From assembly GCA_015522625.1 (NCBI GenBank), contig WALX01000110.1, forward strand, positions 1 through 33,738: a stretch of 33,738 nt of DNA, in the 5' to 3' direction. The translations under genes were made by a program, and so were the position numbers. Of this stretch, positions 23,607 through 32,559 are shown one piece after another; the stretch's first letter is position 1, and every line of letters starts with the position of its first letter. The notes beneath the pieces are model-generated. The model was not told where the DNA came from, did not search any database, and saw only the letters and a list, made by a program, of their open reading frames with translations. This DNA is from Candidatus Hestiella sp. Lineage in GTDB: Archaea > Thermoproteota > Thermoprotei_A > Sulfolobales > Acidilobaceae.

Positions 23607-24542
23607 GTGAAGGTAAAGGAAATAATGAGGTTTATGGCAGATATGACTTTGAGAACAGGCTTTCCAGTTCCGGTACCCCGAGGCTTCTCCTACAAGTGGG
23701 CTGAGAGCTATGGGTTTAATAGAAAGGGAGAAGTCATGCTCTATACGGGCGCCCTCTACCAGCTAGTTCCCTACATAGAATCGCTTTCCGCCTTTTTAAA
23801 AAGCATTGAAAGGAGTGATATCGGTGCATTCTTGGCCCTCAGAACAGCCAGCCACCTACCTGCTGGGCTTTTAGCAGGCCTCCTGCCAGAACCCGACAAA
23901 AAATTAGTAGACTTTTCAAATAAAACCCTGAAGTCTATCGCAGACCTATTGATCAAAAACGGTGTAGAATTTTCCTACCTGTATGAGGATGATATATACA
24001 GCGGCGTGTTGCTCTACGATATGGGATTGGTAGAAGAGTTTGGCGAACATGCAAAAAAGGTATACTCAAGGCTAAAAGGTAGAGGGGTTAAGAAAGTAAT
24101 TACTGTAGACCCGCACACCTACAGCATCTTAGCAAAGACCTACCCTAAATTTATTGATGGCTTTTCTTTAGAGGTAACAAGCTATATGGAGCTTATAAAA
24201 AAAGTTACGAAAAAAGTAACCCTAAACTCCTTAACGATCCACGATTCATGCATATATGCAAGGGAGTTGAATATAATAGATGTGCCCAGGAAGCTTTTAG
24301 AGAGTGCAGGCTACAGCATCGTAGAGCCGAGGAGGAATAGGGAATACACATTCTGCTGTGGCGGCCCTGTGGAAATGCTATCGCCTTCCTTGGCAAGTGC
24401 AATAGCCGATGACAGGATGAAAGAGCTCTCAGAGAAGTCAAAAAACATTGTTACCATGTGTCCTATTTGCTTTATAAACTTTTACAGGATAAAACATAGG
24501 TATAAAGGAGTTGAGATACACGATGTATCTAGCCTAATATAG
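23607..24542 (+). CDS. CCG-domain Fe-S protein (LutA/HdrB-like)
   Basis: 311 residues from GTG 23607, about 9 bases after AGGTG. The C-terminal half has a complete CCG site: HDSC (C215), FCCGG (C250, C251) and MCPIC (C285, C288), which in LutA, GlpC and HdrB binds an Fe-S cluster. Those proteins usually have two such sites; the N-terminal half here has no cysteines, so only one cluster is expected. It is the electron-transfer partner of the next gene, 10 bases downstream with a clear GGTGGTGA site. The pair resembles LutAB, which oxidise L-lactate or another 2-hydroxyacid; the physiological substrate is not known. Confidence 0.85.
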   Translation: MKVKEIMRFMADMTLRTGFPVPVPRGFSYKWAESYGFNRKGEVMLYTGALYQLVPYIESLSAFLKSIERSDIGAFLALRTASHLPAGLLAGLLPEPDKKLVDFSNKTLKSIADLLIKNGVEFSYLYEDDIYSGVLLYDMGLVEEFGEHAKKVYSRLKGRGVKKVITVDPHTYSILAKTYPKFIDGFSLEVTSYMELIKKVTKKVTLNSLTIHDSCIYARELNIIDVPRKLLESAGYSIVEPRRNREYTFCCGGPVEMLSPSLASAIADDRMKELSEKSKNIVTMCPICFINFYRIKHRYKGVEIHDVSSLI

Positions 24543-24552
24543 GTGGTGATTT

Positions 24553-25743
24553 TTGGATCTACTTGAAAATATAATAAATGACTCGATAAGATTCCTTTCC
24601 AACAGGGGATACCAAGAGGCGCTTTCAAACGCTATATCTAATTCCGAGGCTAGGTTCTTCAATATGCTAAAGCGGCACGGGAATATAAAAGAACTGGCCA
24701 AAGAAGTAGAAGAGACGAAGAAGGAAGTTCTTTCAAGCATTGACTACTATATAGACAAGGTCGTGGATTCCTTTAAGGCTGCAAACGGCGTAGCCCATTA
24801 TGCGGAAAGCGGCAAAGATGCCCTGGAGATAATTGACAAGATAATCGGGGACAGGAAAAGAATACTATTATCAAAAAGCATGACATGCGAAGAGATCGGA
24901 CTTAGAAAACACTTACAGCAAATAGGAAAAGACGTTTGGGAAACCGACCTTGGACAGCTGCTAATACAACTTGAGGGAGGAAAGCCAATGCATGCCACAG
25001 CCCCAGTTATACACATGACCCTAGAGCAAATAATAAAGCTGGTAAGGAGCAAGCTTGGGATGGATGTAAGAGAAGATGAATCCCCCCAAGATATTGCGGG
25101 AAGGCTTAGGGTATTCCTTAGGGAAAAGTTTATAAAATCCGAGGTCGGGATAAGTGGCGCAAATGCCGTCTCTGCCGATACTGGTTCTGTTTTTTTAATA
25201 GAAAATGAAGGGAACATCAGGCTTGTTACCTCATTACCTCCCCTGCACATTGTACTTGCAGGAATAGAGAAGATTGTACCAACGATGATGGATGCGTTAA
25301 AGCTTGTTATGGTCCAGTCTTCATATGCCGGCCTCTTCCCGCCCTCATATATAAACGTGGTGTCTGGCCCAAGTGCAACAGGGGACATTGGTCACAGAAA
25401 AGTATATGGGGCTCACGGCCCAAGAGAGGTCCACTTGATCTTACTTAACAATGGAAGAAAGGAAGCAAATAAAAACGTTTTCTTAAGGGAAGAACTTAGG
25501 TGTGTTAGATGCGGGAATTGTCAGATATTCTGCCCGGTTTGGAACCACGTTGCCAATACTTGGGGAGGAAAGGTCTATGGAGGGCCGATGGGCGTCATAT
25601 GGACTGCTATTACTGAAGGAATAGAAATTGGTAGCGAGATCTCACAGCTCTGCCTAGGCTGCAAGAGGTGTGATTTGGCCTGTCCAGTAGAGATACCCTT
25701 GTCTAGCATAATACACTACCTTAAGACACAATTCAGGAAGTAG
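24553..25743 (+). CDS. LUD-domain 4Fe-4S protein (LutB-like)
   Basis: 396 residues from TTG 24553. The LUD domain (about 60-300) is followed by two 4Fe-4S motifs: CVRCGNCQIFCP (C317, C320, C323, C327) and CLGCKRCDLACP (C367, C370, C373, C377). LutB works with LutA and LutC to oxidise lactate to pyruvate, passing electrons through the clusters. The LUD core keeps SKSMTCEEIGL and SADTGSVFLIENEG, the usual family segments. A LutC partner is absent from the window. A possible dehydrogenase subunit for 2-hydroxyacids, co-operonic with the CCG protein. Confidence 0.9.
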   Translation: MDLLENIINDSIRFLSNRGYQEALSNAISNSEARFFNMLKRHGNIKELAKEVEETKKEVLSSIDYYIDKVVDSFKAANGVAHYAESGKDALEIIDKIIGDRKRILLSKSMTCEEIGLRKHLQQIGKDVWETDLGQLLIQLEGGKPMHATAPVIHMTLEQIIKLVRSKLGMDVREDESPQDIAGRLRVFLREKFIKSEVGISGANAVSADTGSVFLIENEGNIRLVTSLPPLHIVLAGIEKIVPTMMDALKLVMVQSSYAGLFPPSYINVVSGPSATGDIGHRKVYGAHGPREVHLILLNNGRKEANKNVFLREELRCVRCGNCQIFCPVWNHVANTWGGKVYGGPMGVIWTAITEGIEIGSEISQLCLGCKRCDLACPVEIPLSSIIHYLKTQFRK

Positions 25744-26103
25744 CGCTTAAGAAGGTAAATAAAGGACTAGTAACAGTTTCTTGGGTAAAGGTTTTTTATA
25801 GGTCTGCATAGTTTTTATTCTGAAGATGACCTGTGGAGCCTACTTCCTAGAGGCGAAGGAGGCTTGCCATTTGCTTCTCAAAGGTGTTTATAGCTTTAGT
25901 GTGGTTTGTAGTCATGATGAAACATAGAGAAGAGACGTAACTCATCCTAGCGAAGCCTATAATGATATAGGATGGGAAATGGATTAACCCTTATATCTCT
26001 CAGAAAGGGCTAAAAGCATAGGAGGCCAAACTGCCTGCGTGAAGGTGCCCCGTGTCCCGGGTTCATGTGTGCGCAGGAGGCCTCCCAGAAGAAGGTGAAA
26101 GCA
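25744..26103 (+). other. Gene-free stretch with GC-rich hairpin; ncRNA or TnpB relic
   Basis: A 360-base stretch without a supported gene. A TTTTTTATA box (about 25792-25800) could start a transcript. It then holds a stem CATCCTA/TAGGATG (25943-25949, 25968-25974) and a GC-rich nested hairpin: GGAGGCC/GGCCTCC (26021-26027, 26079-26085), CCTGCG/CGCAGG (26034-26039, 26072-26077), TGAA/TTCA (26040-26043, 26062-26065). The 65 bases from 26021 are about 68% G+C in AT-rich surroundings, typical of structured RNA in thermophiles. One frame there reads GGQTACVKVPRVPGSC, faintly like the TnpB end at 17960-18022 (VPR..G..C), so an IS right-end relic is the other reading. Confidence 0.5.
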
Positions 26104-26883
26104 ATGTTCATAGTACTAATAGGTACTGCAGGTTCTGGAAAAAGTACCCTGGCCTCCTATTTGAAGGCAACAATCGAGGCCTCGGGGAATGTAGTGGTGA
26201 ACCTAAACTTCGATCCTGCAGCCGAGTCCCTGCCCTATGAAGCAGACATAGACATTAGGGACTATATCAAGGTTGAAGATTTCATGGCCAGAGGTTATGG
26301 GCCAAACGGTTCAATGATAGCGGCCGTTGACTCAATAATAAACTATGCAAACAAAGTGAGGGAAGAAATCTATTCATACAGACCTGATTTCGTTATCATA
26401 GACACGCCCGGGCAGCTTGAGCTATTTGCCTATAGAATAGGCGGTCCAATAGTCCTAGAGTCAATAGTAGAAGATGAGAAGGCCGTTGTAGTCTTCCTCA
26501 TGGATTCGATATTTTTTGACAATCCAGCCGACATGGTTTCCATACTTACCCTCGCAAGCTCTGTCAATACTAGGCTCAAAAGGCCCCAAATAAATGTGAT
26601 AAGCAAGTCCGATCTAATAATTAGGGAAGTGCTTGAGAAAGTCATACCGATGATACATGAAGAAGGTTACCTAGAATCCATGCTCAGGGAGAGCAACGAT
26701 ATAGATCCACAGGTTCTAGGCCTGTCAATGAGCCTTGCCAGGGTTCTATATGAATCAGGATATTTCGGTGAGATAATCCCTGTTAGTGTCTATGATGAAA
26801 TCACTATTAAGAACCTTTACGGTAAAATACAGGAAATACTGAGCCAAGGAGAAGACAAGAAAATCTATGATACCTATGCATGA
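26104..26883 (+). CDS. GPN-loop GTPase
   Basis: 259 residues from ATG 26104 (AGGTGA about 6 bases upstream). Seen: the P-loop GTAGSGKST (7-15), the GPN insertion GYGPNGSMI (GPN at 66-68), DTPGQ (100-104) and the base-specific SKSDL. The archaeal/eukaryotic GPN family forms homodimers in which the GPN loop completes the partner's active site; eukaryotic members help assemble RNA polymerase II. The archaeal role is likely RNA polymerase or ribosome assembly but unproven. It stands alone after the structured region at 25.8-26.1 kb. Confidence 0.93.
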   Translation: MFIVLIGTAGSGKSTLASYLKATIEASGNVVVNLNFDPAAESLPYEADIDIRDYIKVEDFMARGYGPNGSMIAAVDSIINYANKVREEIYSYRPDFVIIDTPGQLELFAYRIGGPIVLESIVEDEKAVVVFLMDSIFFDNPADMVSILTLASSVNTRLKRPQINVISKSDLIIREVLEKVIPMIHEEGYLESMLRESNDIDPQVLGLSMSLARVLYESGYFGEIIPVSVYDEITIKNLYGKIQEILSQGEDKKIYDTYA

Positions 26884-27080
26884 GTTTTATGCTACGAAAG
26901 CAACTACCGTTCACGCACTATATACATAGTTTAGCAGAATGTCCTATTTTAGTAAAAAGTCATCTATCCAATTTTTTAATGCAGGCTAGAAGTGCTTTAA
27001 CATTTTTACCTATTGGGAAAAACTGAAGGTTAATAATAGGCCAAGGACTATTAGCAAAATGAAAAAAAGAGGTGTAGGAG

Positions 27081-27923
27081 TTGGGTAGCTTTGGATTAAC
27101 ACCTATCGTAGTCAAGCCATGCAGGGTAGTATCTATAATGAGTGGTGGGCCTGACTCAACATGTTACACCAACTTGTGGCTCTCAAGAGGGTGCGATGTT
27201 CATGCATTAACGTTCATTTACGGTCAAAAAGGACGAAAAGAGGTAGAGGTATCAAAGAAAGTTGTGCAGAGGTTAACAGAATTCTCCAAGGGAAACAAGG
27301 GATATGGTAGGATAGTGGAACACAAAATAATTGATATGTCATTTATGGGCCAGTTATGGAAAAACACACAACTTACTGATGAAAACATAAACGTAGAAAA
27401 AAGGTACTCCCCGAGCGTTGTCGTGCCAATCAGGAATGTCGTAATGCTTTCCGTATCTGCAGCCTACGCCTACAGCCTCTTGCAACTATACAATAACAAA
27501 ACCTATGTCATTTATGGCTCGCATTACGACGATATAGCACCTAGGGAAGATACTAGGGAACCTTTATATCCGGACTGCAGCCCCGAGTGCATAGAATCGT
27601 TACAGAGCGCCTTTAGGATATGCCAGTTTAGGAACCAGAGAAGCATAGAAATTTGGTCACCTAGCAAAGAGGGGATGAAAAAAAGCGAACTAATAAAAAG
27701 CTGCTACGAAAAAGTCAAGGACATCATCTATGAGACATGGAGCTGCTATCTAAGCCTCGATTATCATTGTGGGAGGTGCGAATCATGCAGGAATAGGCAC
27801 GGGGCCTTTGAGGAAGCCGGAGTATTGGATTGCACAAAATACTTAAATCCGCCAGGCAACCCAAAAGATTTTAAGAAGGTCAACGGATACTACATAGATA
27901 AAAGGTGCGAAAATAGAATATGA
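27081..27923 (+). CDS. queC: 7-cyano-7-deazaguanine synthase (QueC)
   Basis: 280 residues from TTG 27081 (GAGGTG, 6 bases). Converts 7-carboxy-7-deazaguanine to preQ0 with ATP and ammonia, for archaeosine in tRNA. Seen: the PP-loop SGGPDST (21-27), [37 protein letters not shown], and the zinc site C-x7-C-x2-C-x2-C in [16 protein letters not shown], followed by NRHGAF. QueD, QueE and ArcTGT are not in the window. The 197 bases before it hold no gene I can see. Confidence 0.92.
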   Translation: MGSFGLTPIVVKPCRVVSIMSGGPDSTCYTNLWLSRGCDVHALTFIYGQKGRKEVEVSKKVVQRLTEFSKGNKGYGRIVEHKIIDMSFMGQLWKNTQLTDENINVEKRYSPSVVVPIRNVVMLSVSAAYAYSLLQLYNNKTYVIYGSHYDDIAPREDTREPLYPDCSPECIESLQSAFRICQFRNQRSIEIWSPSKEGMKKSELIKSCYEKVKDIIYETWSCYLSLDYHCGRCESCRNRHGAFEEAGVLDCTKYLNPPGNPKDFKKVNGYYIDKRCENRI

Positions 27924-27958
27924 AGGAGGAAAGTAGCTTCAGTTCATAAGTTCAGAGG

Positions 27959-28144
27959 TCACTTTGAAACTTCAGAGAGAAGCTGCAACAGCCCTCTTAT
28001 TCCTATCATAGCACCCGCCAAGCTTAATGACAAACCAATTACTAATAACCACAAATTCGAAAACTTAACCCCTAAATAGGCAAATGCTAGAGACAAAACA
28101 AGCAATGATATACCTATTATTATCTCCGTGAAATACCCCTTCAT
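27959..28144 (-). CDS. Small two-span membrane protein of the Opp operon
   Basis: 61 residues with two transmembrane helices (ITEIIIGI... 7-26 and 31-50) and short polar ends (KGYFTE, LLSEVSK). It starts 9 bases after the stop of the ATPase gene on the same strand, so it is probably cotranscribed. It lacks the GGTG signal of its neighbours. No function known; it might be a small accessory subunit of the transporter. The coding status is likely but not certain. Confidence 0.6.
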   Translation of the reverse strand: MKGYFTEIIIGISLLVLSLAFAYLGVKFSNLWLLVIGLSLSLAGAMIGIRGLLQLLSEVSK

Positions 28145-28153
28145 TTTCCGAGC

Positions 28154-29143
28154 CTAATACAAATAACAAGCGACTTCATGATCAGATGCCACCTTCTTGA
28201 GCTTTGGCATTTCATGCAGGCACCTCTCGCTAGCATAGGGACACCTATGATAAAACGGACAACCCTTTGATTCAATTTGAGCTGCTTCGGCCTCCTTTAC
28301 ATCAATCCTTTTTATCACGTCTTTCGTTTCTGGACTTATCTTTGGATATGCCTGTATCAACGCCTTGGTGTATGGATGGAGTGGGTCCTTAAGCACAGCA
28401 TTTATACTTCCGGCCTCAACTATCTTCCCTCTATACATGACCAACATCCTCTCAGCTACAAGCTTTGCAATAGGAAGCTCGTGGGTTATAAATAGCATAG
28501 AAATGCCTGTCTTCCTGTTTATATCCTTAAATAGCTCGACTATTTCTCCCTTCAAAGATGCGTCTAGCATTGTTACGACTTCATCAGCTACCAAGAACTT
28601 TGGATCAAGGGAGATTGCCCTTGCTATATTTAACCTCTGCCTCTGCCCGCCAGAGAGCTGGAAAACGTAATTCGGCAGTATATCAAGTGGAAGCCCCACC
28701 ATAGTTAAAGAATCTTCTATTTTGCTCTGCATTTCCTTTTTGCTAAAGCCAGCATATTTTAAAGGCATGCTTAAGGCATCATAAACCTTCATGTATGGAT
28801 CTATGGAGGAATAGGGGTCTTGGTAGATCATTTGCAGCTCCCTCCTTATATGCTTAGGTACCTTTGACTTGGCATCAATAATTATTGGTGAGCCATCCCT
28901 GTTATATATAACCTGACCAGAGGTAATTCTCTGTAGCCCTATCATAGTCCTTCCCAAAGTAGTTTTGCCAGACCCGCTCTCGCCTACTAGTGCCAGCACT
29001 TCCCCTTTCTTTATCTTAACATCTACATCGTCTACAGCCTTTGTTACCTGTTTTTTGGCAAGGAAACCTCCCTTTACAAAGTATACCTTTAGGTTCCTCG
29101 TTTCCATTATAACGTTAGGATCAATATAACCAACACGCGACAT
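28154..29143 (-). CDS. oppF: Oligopeptide ABC transporter ATPase (OppF-like)
   Basis: About 329 residues from ATG 29143 (GGTG 6 bases upstream; GTG 29152 is inside that site). Seen: Walker A GESGSGKTT, the Q-loop MIYQDPYSS, the signature LSGGQRQRLNIARA, Walker B LVADEVVTMLDAS and the H-loop FITHEL, plus the oligopeptide-type C-terminal segment with CPFYHRCPYASERC, in some members an Fe-S or metal site. Walker B continues as D-E-V-V rather than the usual D-E-P. It forms the ATPase pair with OppD, whose 3' end overlaps its start by 23 bases. Confidence 0.92.
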   Translation of the reverse strand: MSRVGYIDPNVIMETRNLKVYFVKGGFLAKKQVTKAVDDVDVKIKKGEVLALVGESGSGKTTLGRTMIGLQRITSGQVIYNRDGSPIIIDAKSKVPKHIRRELQMIYQDPYSSIDPYMKVYDALSMPLKYAGFSKKEMQSKIEDSLTMVGLPLDILPNYVFQLSGGQRQRLNIARAISLDPKFLVADEVVTMLDASLKGEIVELFKDINRKTGISMLFITHELPIAKLVAERMLVMYRGKIVEAGSINAVLKDPLHPYTKALIQAYPKISPETKDVIKRIDVKEAEAAQIESKGCPFYHRCPYASERCLHEMPKLKKVASDHEVACYLY

Positions 29144-30065
29144 TCCTATCACCTTCTATTTTCTTGAGTTCAGGCTCCTTTCTCCTACATATGTCCATAG
29201 CATAGGGACACCTATCGCTAAACCTACAACCACTTGGGAGGTTTGCTAGGTCTGGCATAAAGCCTGGTATACCCTTTATATAGTCCTTGTTGATGTCTGC
29301 TATTGCCTCCATAAGAAGCTGAGTGTATGGATGCTTTGGGTTTTTATATATATCAAGAGAATTGCCACTCTCCATTATACCGCCAGCATACATTATATAG
29401 AGCTTGTCAGAAATTTCTGAAAGCAAGGCCATGTCATGTGTTATGAATATTATCGAGAGACCTAGGTCTTTCTTCAGCGTCTTCAAAAGGTTTATGATCT
29501 TTGCCTGTGTAATTACATCTAATGCCGTTGTGGGCTCATCACATATCAGTATCTCGGGGTTCAAGGCCAATGCCATCGCAATAAATGCCCTCTGTTTCAT
29601 CCCACCAGAGAGCTCATGAGGATACCTGTCCGCAACTGATGGATCCAGCTCTACCATCTTTAAAAGTTCCTTCACCCTCTCCTTAAAGTCTCCCTTGTAT
29701 TCATGAACCTCTAGCACCTCTTCTATCTGCTCCCCTATCTTAAATACAGGAGTGAAACCGTTTAACGAGCCCTGGAATATCATCGCTATTTTCTTCCACC
29801 TTATTTTGCTATTGAACTCACTCTCACTATACCTTAATATGTCATCTCCATGATAGAAAATTTTCCCATCAACGATCTCACCAGGCGGTGCTATAAGCCT
29901 CATTATTCCTAATGCCAAGGTACTTTTACCGGAACCACTCTCTCCTGCCACTCCAACAACTTCCTTTTTGTTTAGCTCGAGGCTAACCCTATCAACAGCC
30001 TTTCTTACCCCCTTCGGGGTATAGAAATGTATCGAGAGGTTTTCTATTGAGAGTATTGGCGACAT
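29121..30065 (-). CDS. oppD: Oligopeptide ABC transporter ATPase (OppD-like)
   Basis: 314 residues. Seen: Walker A GESGSGKST, Q-loop MIFQGSLNGF, signature LSGGMKQRAFIAMALAL, Walker B LICDEPTTALD and FITHDMALL, and the C-terminal CRFSDRCPYAMDIC motif. Start ATG after GGAGGTAGGT. The coding sequence overlaps the next gene by 23 bases, typical of coupled translation in this operon. Energises peptide uptake through the two permeases. Confidence 0.92.
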   Translation of the reverse strand: MSPILSIENLSIHFYTPKGVRKAVDRVSLELNKKEVVGVAGESGSGKSTLALGIMRLIAPPGEIVDGKIFYHGDDILRYSESEFNSKIRWKKIAMIFQGSLNGFTPVFKIGEQIEEVLEVHEYKGDFKERVKELLKMVELDPSVADRYPHELSGGMKQRAFIAMALALNPEILICDEPTTALDVITQAKIINLLKTLKKDLGLSIIFITHDMALLSEISDKLYIMYAGGIMESGNSLDIYKNPKHPYTQLLMEAIADINKDYIKGIPGFMPDLANLPSGCRFSDRCPYAMDICRRKEPELKKIEGDRNVACWLY

Positions 30066-30066
30066 G

Positions 30067-31416
30067 TTACCTACCTCCGAATATACCCCTTTCTATTGAA
30101 AACCCTATGATCACGAAAGGTATTGAAACAAGTATTATCATAAGCCCTGGGAACAAGATCCACCACCACCAGCCGTTGACTGCTGCAAAGTTCTGCTCAG
30201 CCCCGTTCAGTATGGCCCCCCATGTTATTAATCCAGGCGGCGCCAATCCGAGAAATGCAAGCGTCTCTACAAGTATTATCCCTGCAGGCACACCCAACGC
30301 CGTATAGGCTATGGCAAAGGGGGTTAACCTAGGCATGAAATGCGTGAAGAACGTCCTATACGAGGGTATGCCTAAAACCTTGTCTGCCTCTACATACACT
30401 TCCTTCCTTATTGATTGCGCTGAGCTCCTTGCTATTATTGCATAAAACGACCAAACTAAGAAAGATATGAAGAGGGCTTCCATGAGCAAAGTAGGCCTCA
30501 TCACATATGACATCACGACTAAGAAGGGAAGTATTGGGAGGGAAAGCATTACAAGCGTTACCCAATTTATCGCTGAATCCGTCTTTCCTCCAAGATAACC
30601 TGATATTCCACCTATTATAACGCCTCCTATGACAGAGATGATAGAGGTTAGGAAGCCTATTTCTAAGGCATTAGGCAGTCCTAGAAGGATGCCAATACCA
30701 AGTGGCCTACCATATATGTCAGTCCCGAATATTCCATAGGCATTTCCCTCCAAGTAAAGCTTGTTAGCAACAACCTTGGTGTGTGGAGGGACGACTAGCG
30801 TTATCTTAGCTTCGTAAGTACCTTTTTCCACAGTCCCATTTAGAAGACCCTTACCCTCGTAACCGAAGAGGGCCTTAGAAAGCGTTGAAGCAACTACCCT
30901 TGGGGGTACATAGCCTATTTGGCTACTTATATAAGAATCCAGCGATGAGATATAGGAAAGGAGATCCGTCGCTTCACTTGGCGAGGACTGGCTAAGGGTT
31001 ACCTGCGCCCCGTCAGGTTTCTTCCAGACTATGTTTATTGTTTCTATGGGGCTTGAAGTGCCCACATAAAAGACTACATCTGAGGGCGCGCTGCCCTTGT
31101 TCCACCTAAACTTGTAGTCTACTTGCACAACTTCATAGCTACTCGATGAATACAGCGTCTTGGGCTTTGATACAAACGCCTTTGTCAAGAAAATCTTGTT
31201 TGGATTGAAATATACCATCCATGCGGGCATTGCAACCTTTGGGTATGCCCTCCAATAGTTTGCGTTGTTCCATTCCGAAGCGACATTTTTGTATGCAGCC
31301 ATACCGTAAATGGACAATACTATGAATAGTATTATCATGGCAACCCCTATTATACCAGATTTGTTCTTCAATACTGTGTTCAAATAGAGCTTAATCCCCG
31401 TTTCCGCGCTCGACAT
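30067..31416 (-). CDS. oppC: Peptide ABC transporter permease (OppC/DppC-like) with exterior insert
   Basis: 449 residues. Transmembrane helix 1 at about 20-42 (SGIIGVAMIILFIVLSIYG), then an exterior region of about 190 residues before the remaining five helices. The EAA loop EVYVEADKVLGIPSYRTF contacts the ATPase. The family usually has about 290 residues with almost no exterior loop here, so the insert is unusual; it holds no motif I recognise (KFRWNKGSAPSDVVFYVG, PPHTKVVANKLYLEGN). Start ATG 2 bases after the stop of the upstream permease gene. Partner of the OppB protein in the membrane. Confidence 0.9.
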   Translation of the reverse strand: MSSAETGIKLYLNTVLKNKSGIIGVAMIILFIVLSIYGMAAYKNVASEWNNANYWRAYPKVAMPAWMVYFNPNKIFLTKAFVSKPKTLYSSSSYEVVQVDYKFRWNKGSAPSDVVFYVGTSSPIETINIVWKKPDGAQVTLSQSSPSEATDLLSYISSLDSYISSQIGYVPPRVVASTLSKALFGYEGKGLLNGTVEKGTYEAKITLVVPPHTKVVANKLYLEGNAYGIFGTDIYGRPLGIGILLGLPNALEIGFLTSIISVIGGVIIGGISGYLGGKTDSAINWVTLVMLSLPILPFLVVMSYVMRPTLLMEALFISFLVWSFYAIIARSSAQSIRKEVYVEADKVLGIPSYRTFFTHFMPRLTPFAIAYTALGVPAGIILVETLAFLGLAPPGLITWGAILNGAEQNFAAVNGWWWWILFPGLMIILVSIPFVIIGFSIERGIFGGR

Positions 31417-31418
31417 CG

Positions 31419-32480
31419 CTACTCACCCACCTTCAACCTTGGATCCAAATACCCCTTTACCAGTTCATCGATAAACAACGCAAGCAAGAGTATAACGGTT
31501 AAAACAAATGTTATACCCAGTATTACAGGCAAGTCGTTAGATAATATGGCAACATACGTGAGCCACCCTAAACCATGCCAGTTGAAAACAATCTCAGTTG
31601 TGAGTCCACCAGCAAAAGAACCTGCTATAGCAAGGGCTACCTGGGTTGATATCGCAGGCGAAGCTGTTTTAAGGATATGTCTATAGAGTATCCTAGAATC
31701 TGAAAGACCCCTGGCCTTTGCAGTAACGACGAAATCCTCCTTTGTAGTGCTTATCACCAGGCTCCTTATAATATATGCAAAACCGCCCACGTTAACTATG
31801 GTAAATGCAAGCAGGGGTAGGGCCATATGATATAACATGCTCGCAGAATACATTAGGGGATTCTTTGGCGGAGGAACTGATGTAATACCACCTGGTGGAA
31901 ATGCATGTATCCCATAAGCTAACGCCGCTATAAACAAAAAGCCCAGCCACCAAGTTGGCAAGCTAGAGTGTATAACAGCTATTGTTGGAACTAGCTTGTC
32001 CCAAAATGTCCCTGCATACCTAGCTGAGAGGAGGCCTATTATCGTGCCAGCGAATATAACTATCAGGGTACCTGTGGTAAAGAGTATTATTGTATATGGT
32101 AAATAAGCAGCTATTATTGCAGAGACCTTGCGGCTACCTGATGGAGCTGTTAGGTAGTATGCATTTCCAAAATGGAACGTTATTAAATTATACATCTGTA
32201 TAAAATATTTTGCATAGACAGGCCTGTTGAGGCCATAGGAAGATATAAGCTGTGCCTCATACCTATGTACCTCAAGGTTTATCTTCGTCATATTAAGGGT
32301 ACCATGACCAGAAGCATGCTTGAGTATTGCCTGCTTGAAATGTAGGGCCTCATCCTGTATGGTCTTCCTAAGTACTGTTTGTATTACAGGATAGGTAAAT
32401 ACATATAATATGCTCATGGCAGCTATTAGAACAGTAATGTAGACTATGACCTGCTTCGCTAGGTAAGTTCTATATCCCAT
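31419..32480 (-). CDS. oppB: Peptide ABC transporter permease (OppB/DppB-like)
   Basis: 353 residues, six predicted transmembrane helices beginning QVIVYITVLIAAMSILYVF, and the EAA loop VVTAKARGLSDSRILYRHIL. The first loop (about 60 residues, VLRKTIQDEALHFKQAILKH) is exterior and Arg/His-rich, as in DppB proteins. Start ATG with GGTG 8 bases upstream. It is followed by the second permease and both ATPases, the standard gene order after the binding protein. Confidence 0.92.
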   Translation of the reverse strand: MGYRTYLAKQVIVYITVLIAAMSILYVFTYPVIQTVLRKTIQDEALHFKQAILKHASGHGTLNMTKINLEVHRYEAQLISSYGLNRPVYAKYFIQMYNLITFHFGNAYYLTAPSGSRKVSAIIAAYLPYTIILFTTGTLIVIFAGTIIGLLSARYAGTFWDKLVPTIAVIHSSLPTWWLGFLFIAALAYGIHAFPPGGITSVPPPKNPLMYSASMLYHMALPLLAFTIVNVGGFAYIIRSLVISTTKEDFVVTAKARGLSDSRILYRHILKTASPAISTQVALAIAGSFAGGLTTEIVFNWHGLGWLTYVAILSNDLPVILGITFVLTVILLLALFIDELVKGYLDPRLKVGE

Positions 32481-32559
32481 ATCCTAGGCACCTCAATGAC
32501 GAGACCCCTATTGTAAATAAACAAGAAAAAGGGTTAAAAAGTATGCCCTAAGAAAAAAA

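Noticed and set aside
25911-25990. Possible C/D box sRNA with ATGATGA at 25914
   Set aside because: No CTGA D or D' box at the right distances and no terminal stem in the standard place.
26021-26085. tRNA gene (GGTTC-like T-arm in the GC-rich stretch)
   Set aside because: The cloverleaf fails: no acceptor stem, D-arm or anticodon arm can be formed around the motif.
26065-26103. Thirteen extra residues before the GPN GTPase
   Set aside because: They come from the GC-rich hairpin region; the AGGTGA site and the immediate P-loop support ATG 26104.
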